Counted from the stretch's first letter, positions 39,298 through 48,009 are shown. The stretch: 64,000 bases of DNA from Atlantibacter sp032062175 (GCF_032062175.1 NZ_DAMBQK010000015.1:45489-109488), one strand, 5' to 3'. Numbers and translations: made by a program. Notes: generated by a model from the sequence alone, not told the origin.

Positions 39298-40344
39298 ATG
39301 GCGTTATTTAGAAAGACGATTCTGGCGGCTTTTGTGATGGGATGCAGCAGCGCCGCGCTGGCTTTACCTCATATCACCATTCTGGCAACCGGTGGCACCA
39401 TTGCGGGCGGCGGCGCGTCAGCCACCCAGTCCGCCTACAAGGCCGGTAAAGTTACGGTTGAAAACCTGGTGGAGGCAGTACCTGAATTAAAGACCATTGC
39501 CCAAATCAAAGGGGAGCAGGTCGTCAGCATCGGCTCTCAGGATATGAATGACGACGTCTGGTTAACGCTGGCGAAGAAAATCAACAGCGACTGCGATAAC
39601 ACGGATGGCTTCGTGATTACTCACGGCACCGACACCATGGAGGAAACGGCGTACTTCCTGGATTTGACGGTGAAATGCAACAAGCCGGTCGTGATGGTAG
39701 GCGCTATGCGCCCTTCGACGGCCATGAGCGCCGATGGCCCCTTTAATCTGTATAACGCCGTGATTACCGCCGCCGATCCGCAATCCGCTAATCGTGGGGT
39801 GCTGGTGGCGATGAACGATACGGTGCTCGATGGCCGTGACGTGACCAAAACCAACACTACCGATGTCGCCACATTCCGGGGCGTCAACTTCGGCCCGTTA
39901 GGTTATATCCATAACGGTAAAGTCGACTACCAGCGTGCTCCGGCCCGTAAGCACACAACTCACACGCCTTTTAACGTCAACAATCTGACGGAACTGCCCA
40001 AAGTGGGGATTGTTTATAACTACGCTAACGCCTCGGACCTGCCGGTGAAAGCGCTGGTGGAGGGCGGTTATAAAGGCATCGTCAGCGCAGGCGTGGGTAA
40101 CGGTAATCTGTATAAAACTGTGTTCGATAGCCTGGCGACCGCTGCGCATAACGGCATCGCCGTGGTGCGTTCATCGCGTGTGCCGACGGGTTCCACGACC
40201 CAGGATGCCGAAGTGGATGACGCCAAATACGGTTTTGTTGCCTCCGGTACGTTGAATCCGCAAAAAGCGCGCGTTTTGCTGCAACTGGCATTGACGCAAA
40301 CCAGCGATCCGCAACAGATCCAGACCATGTTTAATCAGTACTGA
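39298..40344 (+). CDS. ansB: Periplasmic L-asparaginase type II
   Basis: Hydrolyses asparagine to aspartate and ammonia in the periplasm. The 348-aa precursor has a signal peptide ending at ALA/LPHITIL near residue 22, nucleophile Thr34 in ATGGTIAGG (Thr12 of the mature enzyme), and the second site THGTDTMEETAYF. Family length matches E. coli AnsB. ATG 39298 is preferred over an in-frame GTG at 39292 because GGAG (39287-39290) is spaced 7 bases from it. In E. coli ansB is elsewhere, so this is a lineage-specific location. CRP/FNR control is likely but I saw no clear site. Confidence 0.95.
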   Translation: MALFRKTILAAFVMGCSSAALALPHITILATGGTIAGGGASATQSAYKAGKVTVENLVEAVPELKTIAQIKGEQVVSIGSQDMNDDVWLTLAKKINSDCDNTDGFVITHGTDTMEETAYFLDLTVKCNKPVVMVGAMRPSTAMSADGPFNLYNAVITAADPQSANRGVLVAMNDTVLDGRDVTKTNTTDVATFRGVNFGPLGYIHNGKVDYQRAPARKHTTHTPFNVNNLTELPKVGIVYNYANASDLPVKALVEGGYKGIVSAGVGNGNLYKTVFDSLATAAHNGIAVVRSSRVPTGSTTQDAEVDDAKYGFVASGTLNPQKARVLLQLALTQTSDPQQIQTMFNQY

Positions 40345-40350
40345 TTTTCA

Positions 40351-40378
40351 GCGGAGCCTGGCTTCAGGCTCCGCCGTT
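40351..40378 (+). terminator. ansB terminator
   Basis: GCGGAGCCTG (40351-40360) pairs perfectly with CAGGCTCCGC (40365-40374) around GCTT, followed by CGTTTT. It starts 6 bases after the ansB stop. Confidence 0.88.
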
Positions 40379-40438
40379 TTAAGCGAGACGCTGAAACATC
40401 AGGAAATAGTTGATAAAACCGCCAGATGAAAATAGTTC

Positions 40439-40466
40439 TTGCTAAACTATTCTACGCCTGTATTAT
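40439..40466 (+). promoter_or_regulatory. Probable promoter of the cold-shock gene
   Basis: TTGCTA (40439-40444) and TATTAT (40461-40466) lie 16 bases apart, placing the start near 40473, just before the cold-box-like sequence. This gives a leader of about 174 bases. Confidence 0.5.
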
Positions 40467-40473
40467 TGCCCTC

Positions 40474-40647
40474 GGTTTGTCAGACAGACCTTATGAAAGC
40501 AGTTTTAGTAAAGCAGTCCTCAGTTAGAGCGTTATCTTTGATACCCCTTCTCGTGAGTCTCCTCCTAAGCTTCTAAATAAGTTAATTCTGCAACGCGAGC
40601 CACGATATCCGCATCGAGCGGCAATATAATTTTTCGAGGAAGTATCA
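40474..40647 (+). promoter_or_regulatory. cspA-type 5-prime leader (RNA thermometer)
   Basis: The leader begins GGTTTGTCAGACAGACC, close to the cold box of E. coli cspA, and further on contains GTTATCTTTGATACCCCTT, which matches the conserved stretch of that leader. In E. coli this long leader switches fold between 37 and 10 degrees to allow translation in the cold. GAGGAAG at 40635-40641 is the ribosome-binding site. The same mechanism is inferred here. Confidence 0.8.
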
Positions 40648-40860
40648 ATGTCTAATAAAATGACTGGTTTAGTAAAATGGTTCAACGCTGATAAAGGTTT
40701 CGGCTTCATCACTCCTGACAACGGCGGCAAAGACGTGTTCGTACACTTCTCCGCAATCCAGACTAACGGCTTTAAAGTTCTGGAAGACAACCAGAAAGTA
40801 GAATTCTCTATCGAGAACGGCGCTAAAGGCCCGGCTGCTGCGAACGTTGTTGTTCTGTAA
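40648..40860 (+). CDS. CspA-family cold-shock protein
   Basis: A 70-aa single-strand nucleic-acid-binding protein acting as an RNA chaperone. It has RNP1 KGFGFI at about 16-21 and RNP2 VFVHF at about 30-34, in MTGLVKWFNADKGFGFITP context. By sequence it is nearest to CspG/CspA/CspB among E. coli paralogues (SNKMTGLVKWFNADKGFGFI; FSIENGAKGPAAANVVVL end), and it keeps the long leader of the cold-inducible members. I leave the symbol open because paralogues cannot be told apart safely here. Confidence 0.93.
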   Translation: MSNKMTGLVKWFNADKGFGFITPDNGGKDVFVHFSAIQTNGFKVLEDNQKVEFSIENGAKGPAAANVVVL

Positions 40861-40928
40861 GTGCTGAATCTCTCGCTTGATTTACGATAGCGAAGACGGT
40901 TTAACCCGAGCAGTTAAATAAAGCGATA

Positions 40929-40954
40929 AAACCCGCCACTGAGCGGGTTTTTTT
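40929..40954 (+). terminator. Terminator of the cold-shock gene
   Basis: AAACCCGC (40929-40936) pairs with GCGGGTTT (40943-40950) followed by further T bases to 40954. It lies 68 bases after the stop codon. Confidence 0.87.
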
Positions 40955-41007
40955 ATGTCTGAACCCTTCTCTGGTATCCTTTCATCCACACAAAATTAAG
41001 GATGAAT

Positions 41008-41442
41008 ATGATTACCACCGTAACCCCGCAAGAATTTCCCTCCCTTATCCCTGTCTGGGAAAGCGCAGTGCGCGCCACCCATCATTTTCTTACTGAACAA
41101 GACATTGCCGCGTTACGCACACAAATCCCCGACTATTTCCCGATGGTGACATTACGCGTCTGGCGCGATCCGCAAGGCCAAATCCAGGGTTTTGTCGGCC
41201 TTGCGGGCGAGGCGATTGAAATGCTGTTTATTCATGCCAGCAGCCGGGGAAAGGGAATCGGCCGCGCGTTATTGACGTGGGCGGTTGAGCAGGGCGCAAA
41301 CCAGTTGGACGTAAATGAACAAAACCCACAGGCGCTGGCGTTCTATCAACACTGCGGCTTCGAGGTGGTTGGGCGCTCCGCACTGGATGGTCAGGGTCGC
41401 CCTTTTCCGCTTTTGCATATGCGTTATGTGAAGCCCCGTTAA
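41008..41442 (+). CDS. GNAT-family N-acetyltransferase (YjaB-like)
   Basis: A 144-aa acetyltransferase with the acetyl-CoA-binding motif A, SSRGKGIGRALLTWA at about 77-91, the preceding EMLFIH strand, and DVNEQNPQALAFYQHCGF near 101-118. The pattern NVNEQN...FYKKVGF and C-terminal PLLxxxYV are shared with E. coli YjaB, so it belongs to that subfamily. Substrate unknown. ATG 41008 is preferred to 41002 since AAGGA at 40998-41002 is then correctly spaced. It seems to be a single-gene unit. Confidence 0.85.
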   Translation: MITTVTPQEFPSLIPVWESAVRATHHFLTEQDIAALRTQIPDYFPMVTLRVWRDPQGQIQGFVGLAGEAIEMLFIHASSRGKGIGRALLTWAVEQGANQLDVNEQNPQALAFYQHCGFEVVGRSALDGQGRPFPLLHMRYVKPR

Positions 41443-41620
41443 AAAAATATCCTGGCGCAGGATGCTGCCGCGATAGGTTCTCTGTAATGCTTTTCTCTGC
41501 AATCGAAGCAATAACCCGTGGATAACCGGGTTATTTGCATTTATCACCCGATTATTCTTTTTCACTCCTTTCCCCTGACTCCCCGCCAGGGGACAGCAAC
41601 GCTTGCCATGAGAAAGTAAA

Positions 41621-41635
41621 TGCGTACAATTCTCA
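41621..41635. promoter_or_regulatory. Possible Fur box upstream of the YncE-like/receptor genes
   Basis: TGCGTACAATTCTCA resembles the 7-1-7 Fur consensus TGATAATNATTATCA: the right half ATTCTCA differs at one base, the left half is weaker. It lies about 200 bases before the YncE-like start. Iron control would suit the siderophore receptor downstream. A motif scan would be needed to decide. Confidence 0.4.
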
Positions 41636-41705
41636 TTTGCTTTTGAGTGCGAGGGGTGCGCCTCACCATTCGCTCCGATAAAGCAGTCAAACCATTAAAA
41701 ACATG

Positions 41706-41753
41706 ACCGGTATTACTCAACCGTGTGCTGAAAGCGGTTGAGTAATAACCGGT
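41706..41753. repeat. Long hairpin of 18 paired bases
   Basis: ACCGGTATTACTCAACCG (41706-41723) pairs with CGGTTGAGTAATAACCGGT (41735-41753) with one bulged base and an 11-base loop. No T run follows, so it is not a plain intrinsic terminator. It lies 80 bases before the YncE-like gene. The rest of the interval 41443-41832 has no gene. Confidence 0.75.
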
Positions 41754-41832
41754 TAACTCGACATCTTCCTGTTCTGGCGCTTATCGCCTGCGGTTAATCC
41801 TCCGCGTCAGGATGGTTAGCAAGGAGCTTTCA

Positions 41833-42909
41833 TTGAAAATCAAACACACTCTGCTGGCGCTTGCCGTTGCCGCGTCTTTGGCAAGCTGCGCCGCGCATAA
41901 AGCGCAACCCACCCAAACCGCCGCCGCGCCTGCCGCTGAGAAAAATCAAAACGTCCAGCAGCGCGAGCTGGCGAATGGCCTGTATGAAATGGTTATTAAC
42001 CCGGCGGGCGATGCGCTGTATGTCGCCAGCGCGTTAAGTTTCAAAGATGTGCAGGGCGGTGCGGTTTACAAGCTCGATCCCAGGACGTTGAAAACTATCG
42101 GTGAAGCCCATACCGATTTGAAAAATTTCGGCGCGGCGATTTCTCCTGACGGCAGCACGCTTTACGTCACCAACTCCCTGGACGGCGGCATCAGCGCGCT
42201 GGACACCGCCACCGGCAAAGTAAAAACCCGTACGCTGTTCAAAGAGCGCAATAAAGAAGGCTTCCCTTACGGCGCGCGTGAAATCCTGCTGCATGATGGC
42301 CTGCTGTACGTCGGCGGTGTTGCCGATCCGGCAGTGATCTGGGTGGTTGACGCCAACACCATGAAGCTGAAAAAACGCATCGATAACGCAGGAAAATGGG
42401 TCACCGGCCTGCATTACTCCGAACAGACTCAGCGTCTGTATGCCGCTAACGGCGGCGGCGAAATCCTGGTGATCAACCCGAAAACGCAGCGCATCGAAAA
42501 GCGTTGGGCACCGCTCGGCGTGGATAACGCGCTGCTGCTGAACATGGCGGAAGATCCTGAAACGGGTCGTCTGTTCGTTACCGATAATTCCAAAGCCAAA
42601 ACCACCCTGGTACTGGATATCCATACCGGCAACGTGATCAAACAGCTGGATACCGGCGATACCCTGGGCGTGAAATTCAATCCGAAGCGCAACGAGATTT
42701 ACCTTTCCCAGCGCGAAAGCGGAAAAGTACGGGTGCTGGACGCGACCCGTTACACGGTGAAAAAACAGTTCGATCTGCCGCCGCATCCGAACAGCCTGCT
42801 GCTTTCCGCCGACGGGCAAACTCTGTACGTCACTGTCAAACAGGGCTTTAACAAGGATCACTCCACTACAGGCCCGGACAGCATTGTGCGGATCGCGCTC
42901 AATCAATAA
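41833..42909 (+). CDS. YncE-like beta-propeller lipoprotein
   Basis: A 358-aa protein with a lipoprotein signal (MKIKHTLLALAVAASLASC; lipobox LASC near residue 19) and seven-bladed propeller repeats of the YncE type (GGAVYKLDPRTLK, STLYVTNSLDGGISALD, LLYVGGVADPAVIWVVD, HPNSLLLSADGQTLYVTVKQ). I choose TTG 41833 because AAGGAG at 41821-41826 is 6 bases away and the signal peptide then starts properly; an ATG at 41812 is the alternative. E. coli YncE is an iron-regulated periplasmic DNA-binding propeller encoded next to the receptor yncD; this homologue is lipid-anchored and also adjoins a receptor. Confidence 0.85.
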   Translation: MKIKHTLLALAVAASLASCAAHKAQPTQTAAAPAAEKNQNVQQRELANGLYEMVINPAGDALYVASALSFKDVQGGAVYKLDPRTLKTIGEAHTDLKNFGAAISPDGSTLYVTNSLDGGISALDTATGKVKTRTLFKERNKEGFPYGAREILLHDGLLYVGGVADPAVIWVVDANTMKLKKRIDNAGKWVTGLHYSEQTQRLYAANGGGEILVINPKTQRIEKRWAPLGVDNALLLNMAEDPETGRLFVTDNSKAKTTLVLDIHTGNVIKQLDTGDTLGVKFNPKRNEIYLSQRESGKVRVLDATRYTVKKQFDLPPHPNSLLLSADGQTLYVTVKQGFNKDHSTTGPDSIVRIALNQ

Positions 42910-42959
42910 ACCGCTCCGTTAACGGGCATTCTCTTTTGCATTTTTTTGAGTCACCAGGT

Positions 42960-45152
42960 ATGAACATAAAAACGAAAACACTACTGGCGCTGGCGATTGG
43001 CGCCACTGTTCAGGGCGCACCCTCCGCTGAAACCGTGAAAAAAAGTCAGGAAGACACCATGGTGGTCCAGGCCACCGGGAACGACTTTACACCCGGCGGC
43101 GACGAACTGGTCCCGGCTTTCCTTGACGGCCAAATGGCCAATGGCGGGCGGCTGGGGATGTTGGGTGAACAGAATGCCCTGGACGTGCCCTTTAACATCA
43201 TCGGCTATACCTCAAAGCTGATTGAAGATCAGCAGGCGAAAACCATCGCCGACGTGGTCAGCAACGACGCGGGTGTTCAAAACGTGCAGGGTTACGGCAA
43301 CTATGCCGAAACCTACCGTATTCGCGGCTTTAAGCTGGATGGCGATGACATGACGTTCGGCGGCCTGGCGGGCGTGGTGCCGCGCCAGGTGGTAGATGCC
43401 GCCATGCTGGAGCGCGTGGAAATCTTTAAAGGCGCTAACGCGCTGGTTAACGGCGCGGCCTCATCCGGCGTGGGCGGGATGATCAACCTGGAGCCGAAAC
43501 ACGCCACCGATACGCCGGTGACCCGCGTCGGCGTGGATTACACCTCGGCATCCCAGGTCGGCGGCTCGCTGGATCTTGGCCGTCGCTTCGGCGATAGCAA
43601 TCAGTTCGGCGCGCGGGTTAACCTGCTGCATCGCGAAGGCGAAAGCCCGATTGAAGACGACAAACGCCGCACCACGCTGGCCTCGATTGGTCTGGATTAC
43701 AAAGGCGACCGCCTGCGCAGTTCACTGGACGTGGGCTACCAGAAAAAAACGTTCCACGGCGGCACCGTGGGCGTCAATATCAGCGCCGTGGATTTCATTC
43801 CCGATCCGCCGCGTAATACCAGCAACTACGCCCAGCAGTGGGGCTACAGCAATATCGAAAACGAGTTCGGTCTGGCGCGCGCCGAATACGATCTGACCGA
43901 TAACTGGACCACTTACCTCGGGTTCGGTATGCAGCACGGTCGTGAAACCGGGATCTACAGTTCGCCGAAAATCAATAACGTTAACGGCAACGCGACGATT
44001 GGCCGTCTGGATACCAACGCCATCCACGATTCTTATAGCGGCATGGGCGGTATTCGCGGCAATTTCGACACCGGATTCGTTTCTCATAAGGTCAACGTTG
44101 GCTACTCCGCGCTGCTGCGCCGCGACAATATCGCCTGGGCGATGCTCTCGAAAAACCCGGCGGTACCGGTCAATATCTACGATCCGCAAGATGTGCCGAT
44201 GCCGGATGCCGATCTGAAAGGCGGTAATTACAGCGATCCGCTCACCACCGGGCGCACCCGTACACAGGGCTGGCTGCTGAGCGATACTCTGGGTGTGCTG
44301 GACGACAAGCTGTTGCTGACCCTGGGTGCGCGTCATCAGAAAGTGGCGGTGCGCAACTACAGCAACACGACCGGTGCGGAAACCGCCAACTCGCGCTACG
44401 ATCAGAGCCGCTGGATGCCGACTTACGGCCTGGTGTACAAAGCCTGGGATGAAGTCTCTTTCTACGCCAACCATACCGAAGCGCTTCAGCCGGGCCAGGC
44501 CGCGCCGAAAGGCACCTCTAACTACGGCGAGAGCACCGATATCGTGCACTCGAAGCAGAACGAAGTGGGCGTGAAAATGGACTATGGCCGCATCGGCGGC
44601 TCACTGGCGCTGTATGAAATCAAGAAGCCGTCGGGCTTTAACGTTGCCTCCAGCGATCCCAACGCGCTGCCGACCTGGAAAATGGATGGCGAACAGCGTA
44701 ACCGCGGCATTGAGCTGAACGTATTCGGCGAACCGATGCTGGGCCTGCGCCTTAACGGCAGCGCTACCTGGATTGATGCCGAACTGACCAAAACCCAGAA
44801 TGGCGTTAATAAAGGCAATGACCCAATCGGCATCCCGTCATACGTGATGGTGCTGGGCGCGGAATACGACATCCAGCCGGTTCAGGGGCTGACCGCCACG
44901 GCGCGCGTTAACCGTTCCGGTTCGCAGTACGCCAACGCGGCGAACACCAAAAAACTCGACGCCTACACCACGCTGGATTTAGGCGTTCGCTACAAAATGC
45001 AGTTGAATCAGGATCGCAACGAAATGAACTTGCGCGTGGGCGTGGATAACGTCACCAACGAAAACTACTGGTCGAGCGTGGATGATGGCGGCACGTATAT
45101 CTTCCAGGGCGAACCGCGCACCCTGAAAGTGTCGATGAGCTACGACTTCTGA
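42960..45152 (+). CDS. TonB-dependent siderophore receptor
   Basis: Outer-membrane receptor, probably for a hydroxamate-type ferric siderophore. The 730-aa precursor begins MNIKTKTLLALAIGATVQG with a signal peptide, a TonB-box-like DTMVVQA at about 32-38, a plug domain with PFNIIGYTSKLIEDQQAKT, QGYGNYAETYRIRGF and VEIFKGANALVNGAA, then a beta-barrel ending in VSMSYDF with terminal Phe. General similarity to FcuA-type ferrichrome receptors is noted; the ligand is not determinable. It lies 50 bases after the YncE-like gene, probably in one operon under iron control. ATG 42960 was chosen; a TTG at 42936 is unlikely. Confidence 0.9.
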   Translation: MNIKTKTLLALAIGATVQGAPSAETVKKSQEDTMVVQATGNDFTPGGDELVPAFLDGQMANGGRLGMLGEQNALDVPFNIIGYTSKLIEDQQAKTIADVVSNDAGVQNVQGYGNYAETYRIRGFKLDGDDMTFGGLAGVVPRQVVDAAMLERVEIFKGANALVNGAASSGVGGMINLEPKHATDTPVTRVGVDYTSASQVGGSLDLGRRFGDSNQFGARVNLLHREGESPIEDDKRRTTLASIGLDYKGDRLRSSLDVGYQKKTFHGGTVGVNISAVDFIPDPPRNTSNYAQQWGYSNIENEFGLARAEYDLTDNWTTYLGFGMQHGRETGIYSSPKINNVNGNATIGRLDTNAIHDSYSGMGGIRGNFDTGFVSHKVNVGYSALLRRDNIAWAMLSKNPAVPVNIYDPQDVPMPDADLKGGNYSDPLTTGRTRTQGWLLSDTLGVLDDKLLLTLGARHQKVAVRNYSNTTGAETANSRYDQSRWMPTYGLVYKAWDEVSFYANHTEALQPGQAAPKGTSNYGESTDIVHSKQNEVGVKMDYGRIGGSLALYEIKKPSGFNVASSDPNALPTWKMDGEQRNRGIELNVFGEPMLGLRLNGSATWIDAELTKTQNGVNKGNDPIGIPSYVMVLGAEYDIQPVQGLTATARVNRSGSQYANAANTKKLDAYTTLDLGVRYKMQLNQDRNEMNLRVGVDNVTNENYWSSVDDGGTYIFQGEPRTLKVSMSYDF

Positions 45153-45167
45153 TCGCCAAAAAAACCA

Positions 45168-45190
45168 GGGGGCAGCAATGCCCCTTTTTT
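45168..45190 (+). terminator. Terminator after the siderophore receptor
   Basis: GGGGCA (45169-45174) and TGCCCC (45179-45184) form a stem around GCAA, followed by TTTTTT. It ends the YncE-like/receptor unit and separates it from the phoX-like gene. Confidence 0.88.
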
Positions 45191-45259
45191 CATTGTTATA
45201 AATTTGTAATAAAACCTTCTTACACTGCTCACTTCTGATAACAATACCGACAGGAAGCC

Positions 45260-47227
45260 ATGATGAGCAGACCTCTTAAGCCGCTGTTTAAACAGGAACA
45301 CAGCGACGATATCAGTAACCGCAGCGTCAACCCCGTATTTTCCGATGTCGCCAGTGCGTTTTTAAGCCGCCGCCGTTTTTTACAAATGGGCGTCGTGGCC
45401 GGTGCGGCGGTGTCTTTTCCCGCGCTGATGAAGTCGCCAGCGGCCTGGGCGGTGGAAACCGCGATGGCTCGCCCGTCCGCACTGGGTTTCACCAGCATTG
45501 CGGTTTCTACGGATGATACCGTGCGCGTACCGGAAGGCTACGTGGCGCGTCCGTTCTATCGCTGGGGCGATGCGGTGGGCTTAAAAGGTAACCTGCCGGA
45601 ATTTAAAACCGATGGCAGTAACACTACCGACGAACAGGCCGCGCAGGCGGGCATGCATCACGACGGTATGGCCTGGTTTAGCCTGCCGCTGGGCGGTAAC
45701 GATCCGCACCACGGGCTGCTGGCGATGAACCATGAATACATCGACAACGGGCTGTTGTTTAAAGACGGCGTGGCTAACTGGAACCTCGATAAAGTCCGCA
45801 AAGGACAGAACGCGATGGGGATTTCGGTCATTGAAGTGAAAAAAGAGGGCGACAGCTGGACCGTGGTCCGCCCGTCGGAATTTGCGCGCCGCATCACCGT
45901 TAATACGCCGATGAAACTCACCGGCCCGGCGAAACATCATGCGCTGATGAAAACCGACGCCGATCCGCAGGGAGAAACGGTGCTCGGCACGATGCAGAAC
46001 TGCGCCAACGGCCATACGCCGTGGGGCACCTATCTGACCTGTGAAGAAAACTGGTCGGATATTTTCGTCAAAAAAGCCGCGCCGAACGCGCTGGAAAAAC
46101 GCTACGGTATCAGCGACAGCGATGAATCCTACCGCTGGAACGAGGCCGATGCGCGCTTTAGCGTCGACGCTACGCCAAATGAACCCAACCGTTTCGGCTG
46201 GGTTGTGGAAATCGATCCCTATCATCCGCAGTCCACCCCGCGTAAACACACCGCGCTGGGCCGCTTCAAACACGAAGGCGCGGCCATTACGCTGGCGGCC
46301 GACAAGCGCGTGGTCGCCTATATGGGCGATGACCAGAAATTCGAGTACATCTATAAATTCGTCTCCGCCAATAAATACGACGCCAGCCAGCGCGATGCCG
46401 CCATGAATTTGCTCTCTGAAGGCACGCTGTACGTGGCGAAATTCAACGAAGACGGCAGCGGAAGCTGGTTGCCGCTGGTGTATGGCCAGGGCGGGCTGGA
46501 TGAGAGCAACGGCTTCGCCAGCCAGGGCGAACTGCTGATCAAAACGCGTCTCGCCGCCGATGTGGTAGGTGCCACCAAAATGGACCGCCCGGAGTGGATT
46601 GCGGTGGATCCGCACGCTGCCGGCAGCGTTTACTGTACCCTGACCAACAACAGCGATCGCGGCAAAGAGGGCAAAGCGCCGGTCGATGCCGCCAACCCGC
46701 GCGCCAGTAACGTCTACGGGCATATCATGCACTGGACCGAAGAGAGCAGCGACCCGGCCTCTACCGCGTTCAAATGGGATATCCTGGTGATGGGCGGCAA
46801 GCCAGACAGCGCCGACGAAAAGGCGAAAGGCTCGATGAAAGGGGCGGAATTTGGTAGCCCGGACGGCCTGTCGTTCGACCATCGCGGCGTACTGTGGATC
46901 CAGACCGACGTCTCATCCAGTACTATCAACAAAAAAGCCTACGAGGGAATGGGTAACAACCAGATGCTCGCCACCGTGCCTGGCACCAATGAGTATCGCC
47001 GCTTCCTCACCGGGCCGCGCGGCTGCGAGATCACCGGCATCGCCTTTGCGCCAGATAACCGCACGCTGTTTATCAATATCCAGCACCCCGGCGAGCCTGG
47101 CGATGATATCAGCGACCCGGCTAACCCGACCGCCGTGTCCACCTGGCCTGACGGCGATAAAAATAGCCGCCCACGCTCATCTACCGTGGTAATTGTTAAA
47201 GCCGACGGCGGAATTATCGGCAGTTAA
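45260..47227 (+). CDS. PhoX-family phosphatase (DUF839), Tat-exported
   Basis: A 655-aa protein with a twin-arginine signal (SRRRFLQMG at 36-44, hydrophobic VVAGAAVSFPAL, cleavage near AWA/VET at 63-64). The mature part shows the PhoX family blocks: MNHEYIDN, ANGHTPWGTYLTCEENW with the conserved Cys and Glu that bind iron, and FGSPDGLSFDHRGVLWIQTD. PhoX enzymes are Ca2+/Fe3+-dependent alkaline phosphatases; activity of this protein is inferred. It has its own ribosome-binding site (AGGAAG, 45252-45257) and lies 107 bases after the receptor. Confidence 0.88.
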   Translation: MMSRPLKPLFKQEHSDDISNRSVNPVFSDVASAFLSRRRFLQMGVVAGAAVSFPALMKSPAAWAVETAMARPSALGFTSIAVSTDDTVRVPEGYVARPFYRWGDAVGLKGNLPEFKTDGSNTTDEQAAQAGMHHDGMAWFSLPLGGNDPHHGLLAMNHEYIDNGLLFKDGVANWNLDKVRKGQNAMGISVIEVKKEGDSWTVVRPSEFARRITVNTPMKLTGPAKHHALMKTDADPQGETVLGTMQNCANGHTPWGTYLTCEENWSDIFVKKAAPNALEKRYGISDSDESYRWNEADARFSVDATPNEPNRFGWVVEIDPYHPQSTPRKHTALGRFKHEGAAITLAADKRVVAYMGDDQKFEYIYKFVSANKYDASQRDAAMNLLSEGTLYVAKFNEDGSGSWLPLVYGQGGLDESNGFASQGELLIKTRLAADVVGATKMDRPEWIAVDPHAAGSVYCTLTNNSDRGKEGKAPVDAANPRASNVYGHIMHWTEESSDPASTAFKWDILVMGGKPDSADEKAKGSMKGAEFGSPDGLSFDHRGVLWIQTDVSSSTINKKAYEGMGNNQMLATVPGTNEYRRFLTGPRGCEITGIAFAPDNRTLFINIQHPGEPGDDISDPANPTAVSTWPDGDKNSRPRSSTVVIVKADGGIIGS

Positions 47228-47234
47228 CCTCTCC

Positions 47235-47259
47235 GGCCTCCTTTGGGAGGCCGTTTTCT
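47235..47259 (+). terminator. Terminator after the phoX-like gene
   Basis: GGCCTCC (47235-47241) pairs with GGAGGCC (47246-47252), followed by GTTTTCTT. It starts 8 bases after the stop codon. Confidence 0.85.
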
Positions 47260-47388
47260 TTTGCGCTGTAACCCCCTCTTTTTGCTATTGATCGCGTGAA
47301 TGTGCTGTCGTCTGCGTTAGGGTTTGGGCTATGCTCAGTAAAAGTCTGCCCGCGCTCAGCGTTTCCTGCTTAGAGGAGGACGTCGCCA

Positions 47389-48006
47389 GTGACCACTGCC
47401 ATTATTATCGACGATCATCCTCTGGCGCGTATGGCGATCCGCGGCGTGCTGGAGGCCCATCACATCACCGTAACCCACGAATTTGAAGACGGCGCGGTGG
47501 CGTTAAAAGCCCTGCGACACGCGCCTGCGGAAATCATCATTATTGATGTCGATATTCCCGGCGTTAACGGCATCGAACTGATCGAGAAATTACGTAAAGA
47601 CCAGTATCGGGGCATTGTGATTGTGGTGTCGGCGAAAAACGACCGCTATTACAGCCGACGCAGCGCAGAGGCGGGAGCCCACGCCTTTATCAGTAAGAAA
47701 GAAGAAATGACTACTATTATGGCGGCGATCCGGGCAGCGCAAAATGGCTATAGTTATTTCCCTATCGTGCTGGATGATTTTACCGGTGTGCCGCCGGGGG
47801 ATCGGGAGAAACTCGAATTACTCTCCACCCAGGAAATGAAAGTAATGCGCTATATGCTGGAGGGCTTCGACAACAATAAAATCGGCGAGCAGATGCATAT
47901 TAGCGGCAAAACTGTCAGCACCTATAAAAGCCGGTTGATGGAAAAGCTGGGATGCAAAACGCTTATCGAGCTACTGGCTTTTGCCAGCCAGAATAAGCTG
48001 ATCTGA
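47389..48006 (+). CDS. evgA: Response regulator EvgA
   Basis: NarL/FixJ-type response regulator of the EvgS phosphorelay. The 205-aa protein has the receiver domain (acidic pair IIIDDHP at the N-terminus, phospho-acceptor Asp53 in IIDVDIPGVNG, Lys in SAKND) and a LuxR-type HTH at about 145-200 (LSTQEMKVMRYMLEGFDNNKIGEQM, KTVSTYKSRLMEKLG). It is clearly the orthologue-type of E. coli EvgA, which drives acid and multidrug resistance genes. GTG 47389 is used because GAGGAGG (47374-47380) precedes it at suitable distance. Confidence 0.92.
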   Translation: MTTAIIIDDHPLARMAIRGVLEAHHITVTHEFEDGAVALKALRHAPAEIIIIDVDIPGVNGIELIEKLRKDQYRGIVIVVSAKNDRYYSRRSAEAGAHAFISKKEEMTTIMAAIRAAQNGYSYFPIVLDDFTGVPPGDREKLELLSTQEMKVMRYMLEGFDNNKIGEQMHISGKTVSTYKSRLMEKLGCKTLIELLAFASQNKLI

Positions 48007-48009
48007 CCC

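Noticed and set aside
42034..42906. 290-aa frame antisense to the YncE-like gene
   Set aside because: Shadow of the conserved propeller gene; no independent evidence.
45581..46882. 433-aa open frame antisense to the phoX-like gene
   Set aside because: Entirely covered by a well-supported gene on the + strand; low-complexity Val/Phe/Arg-rich translation typical of antisense frames in GC-rich genes.
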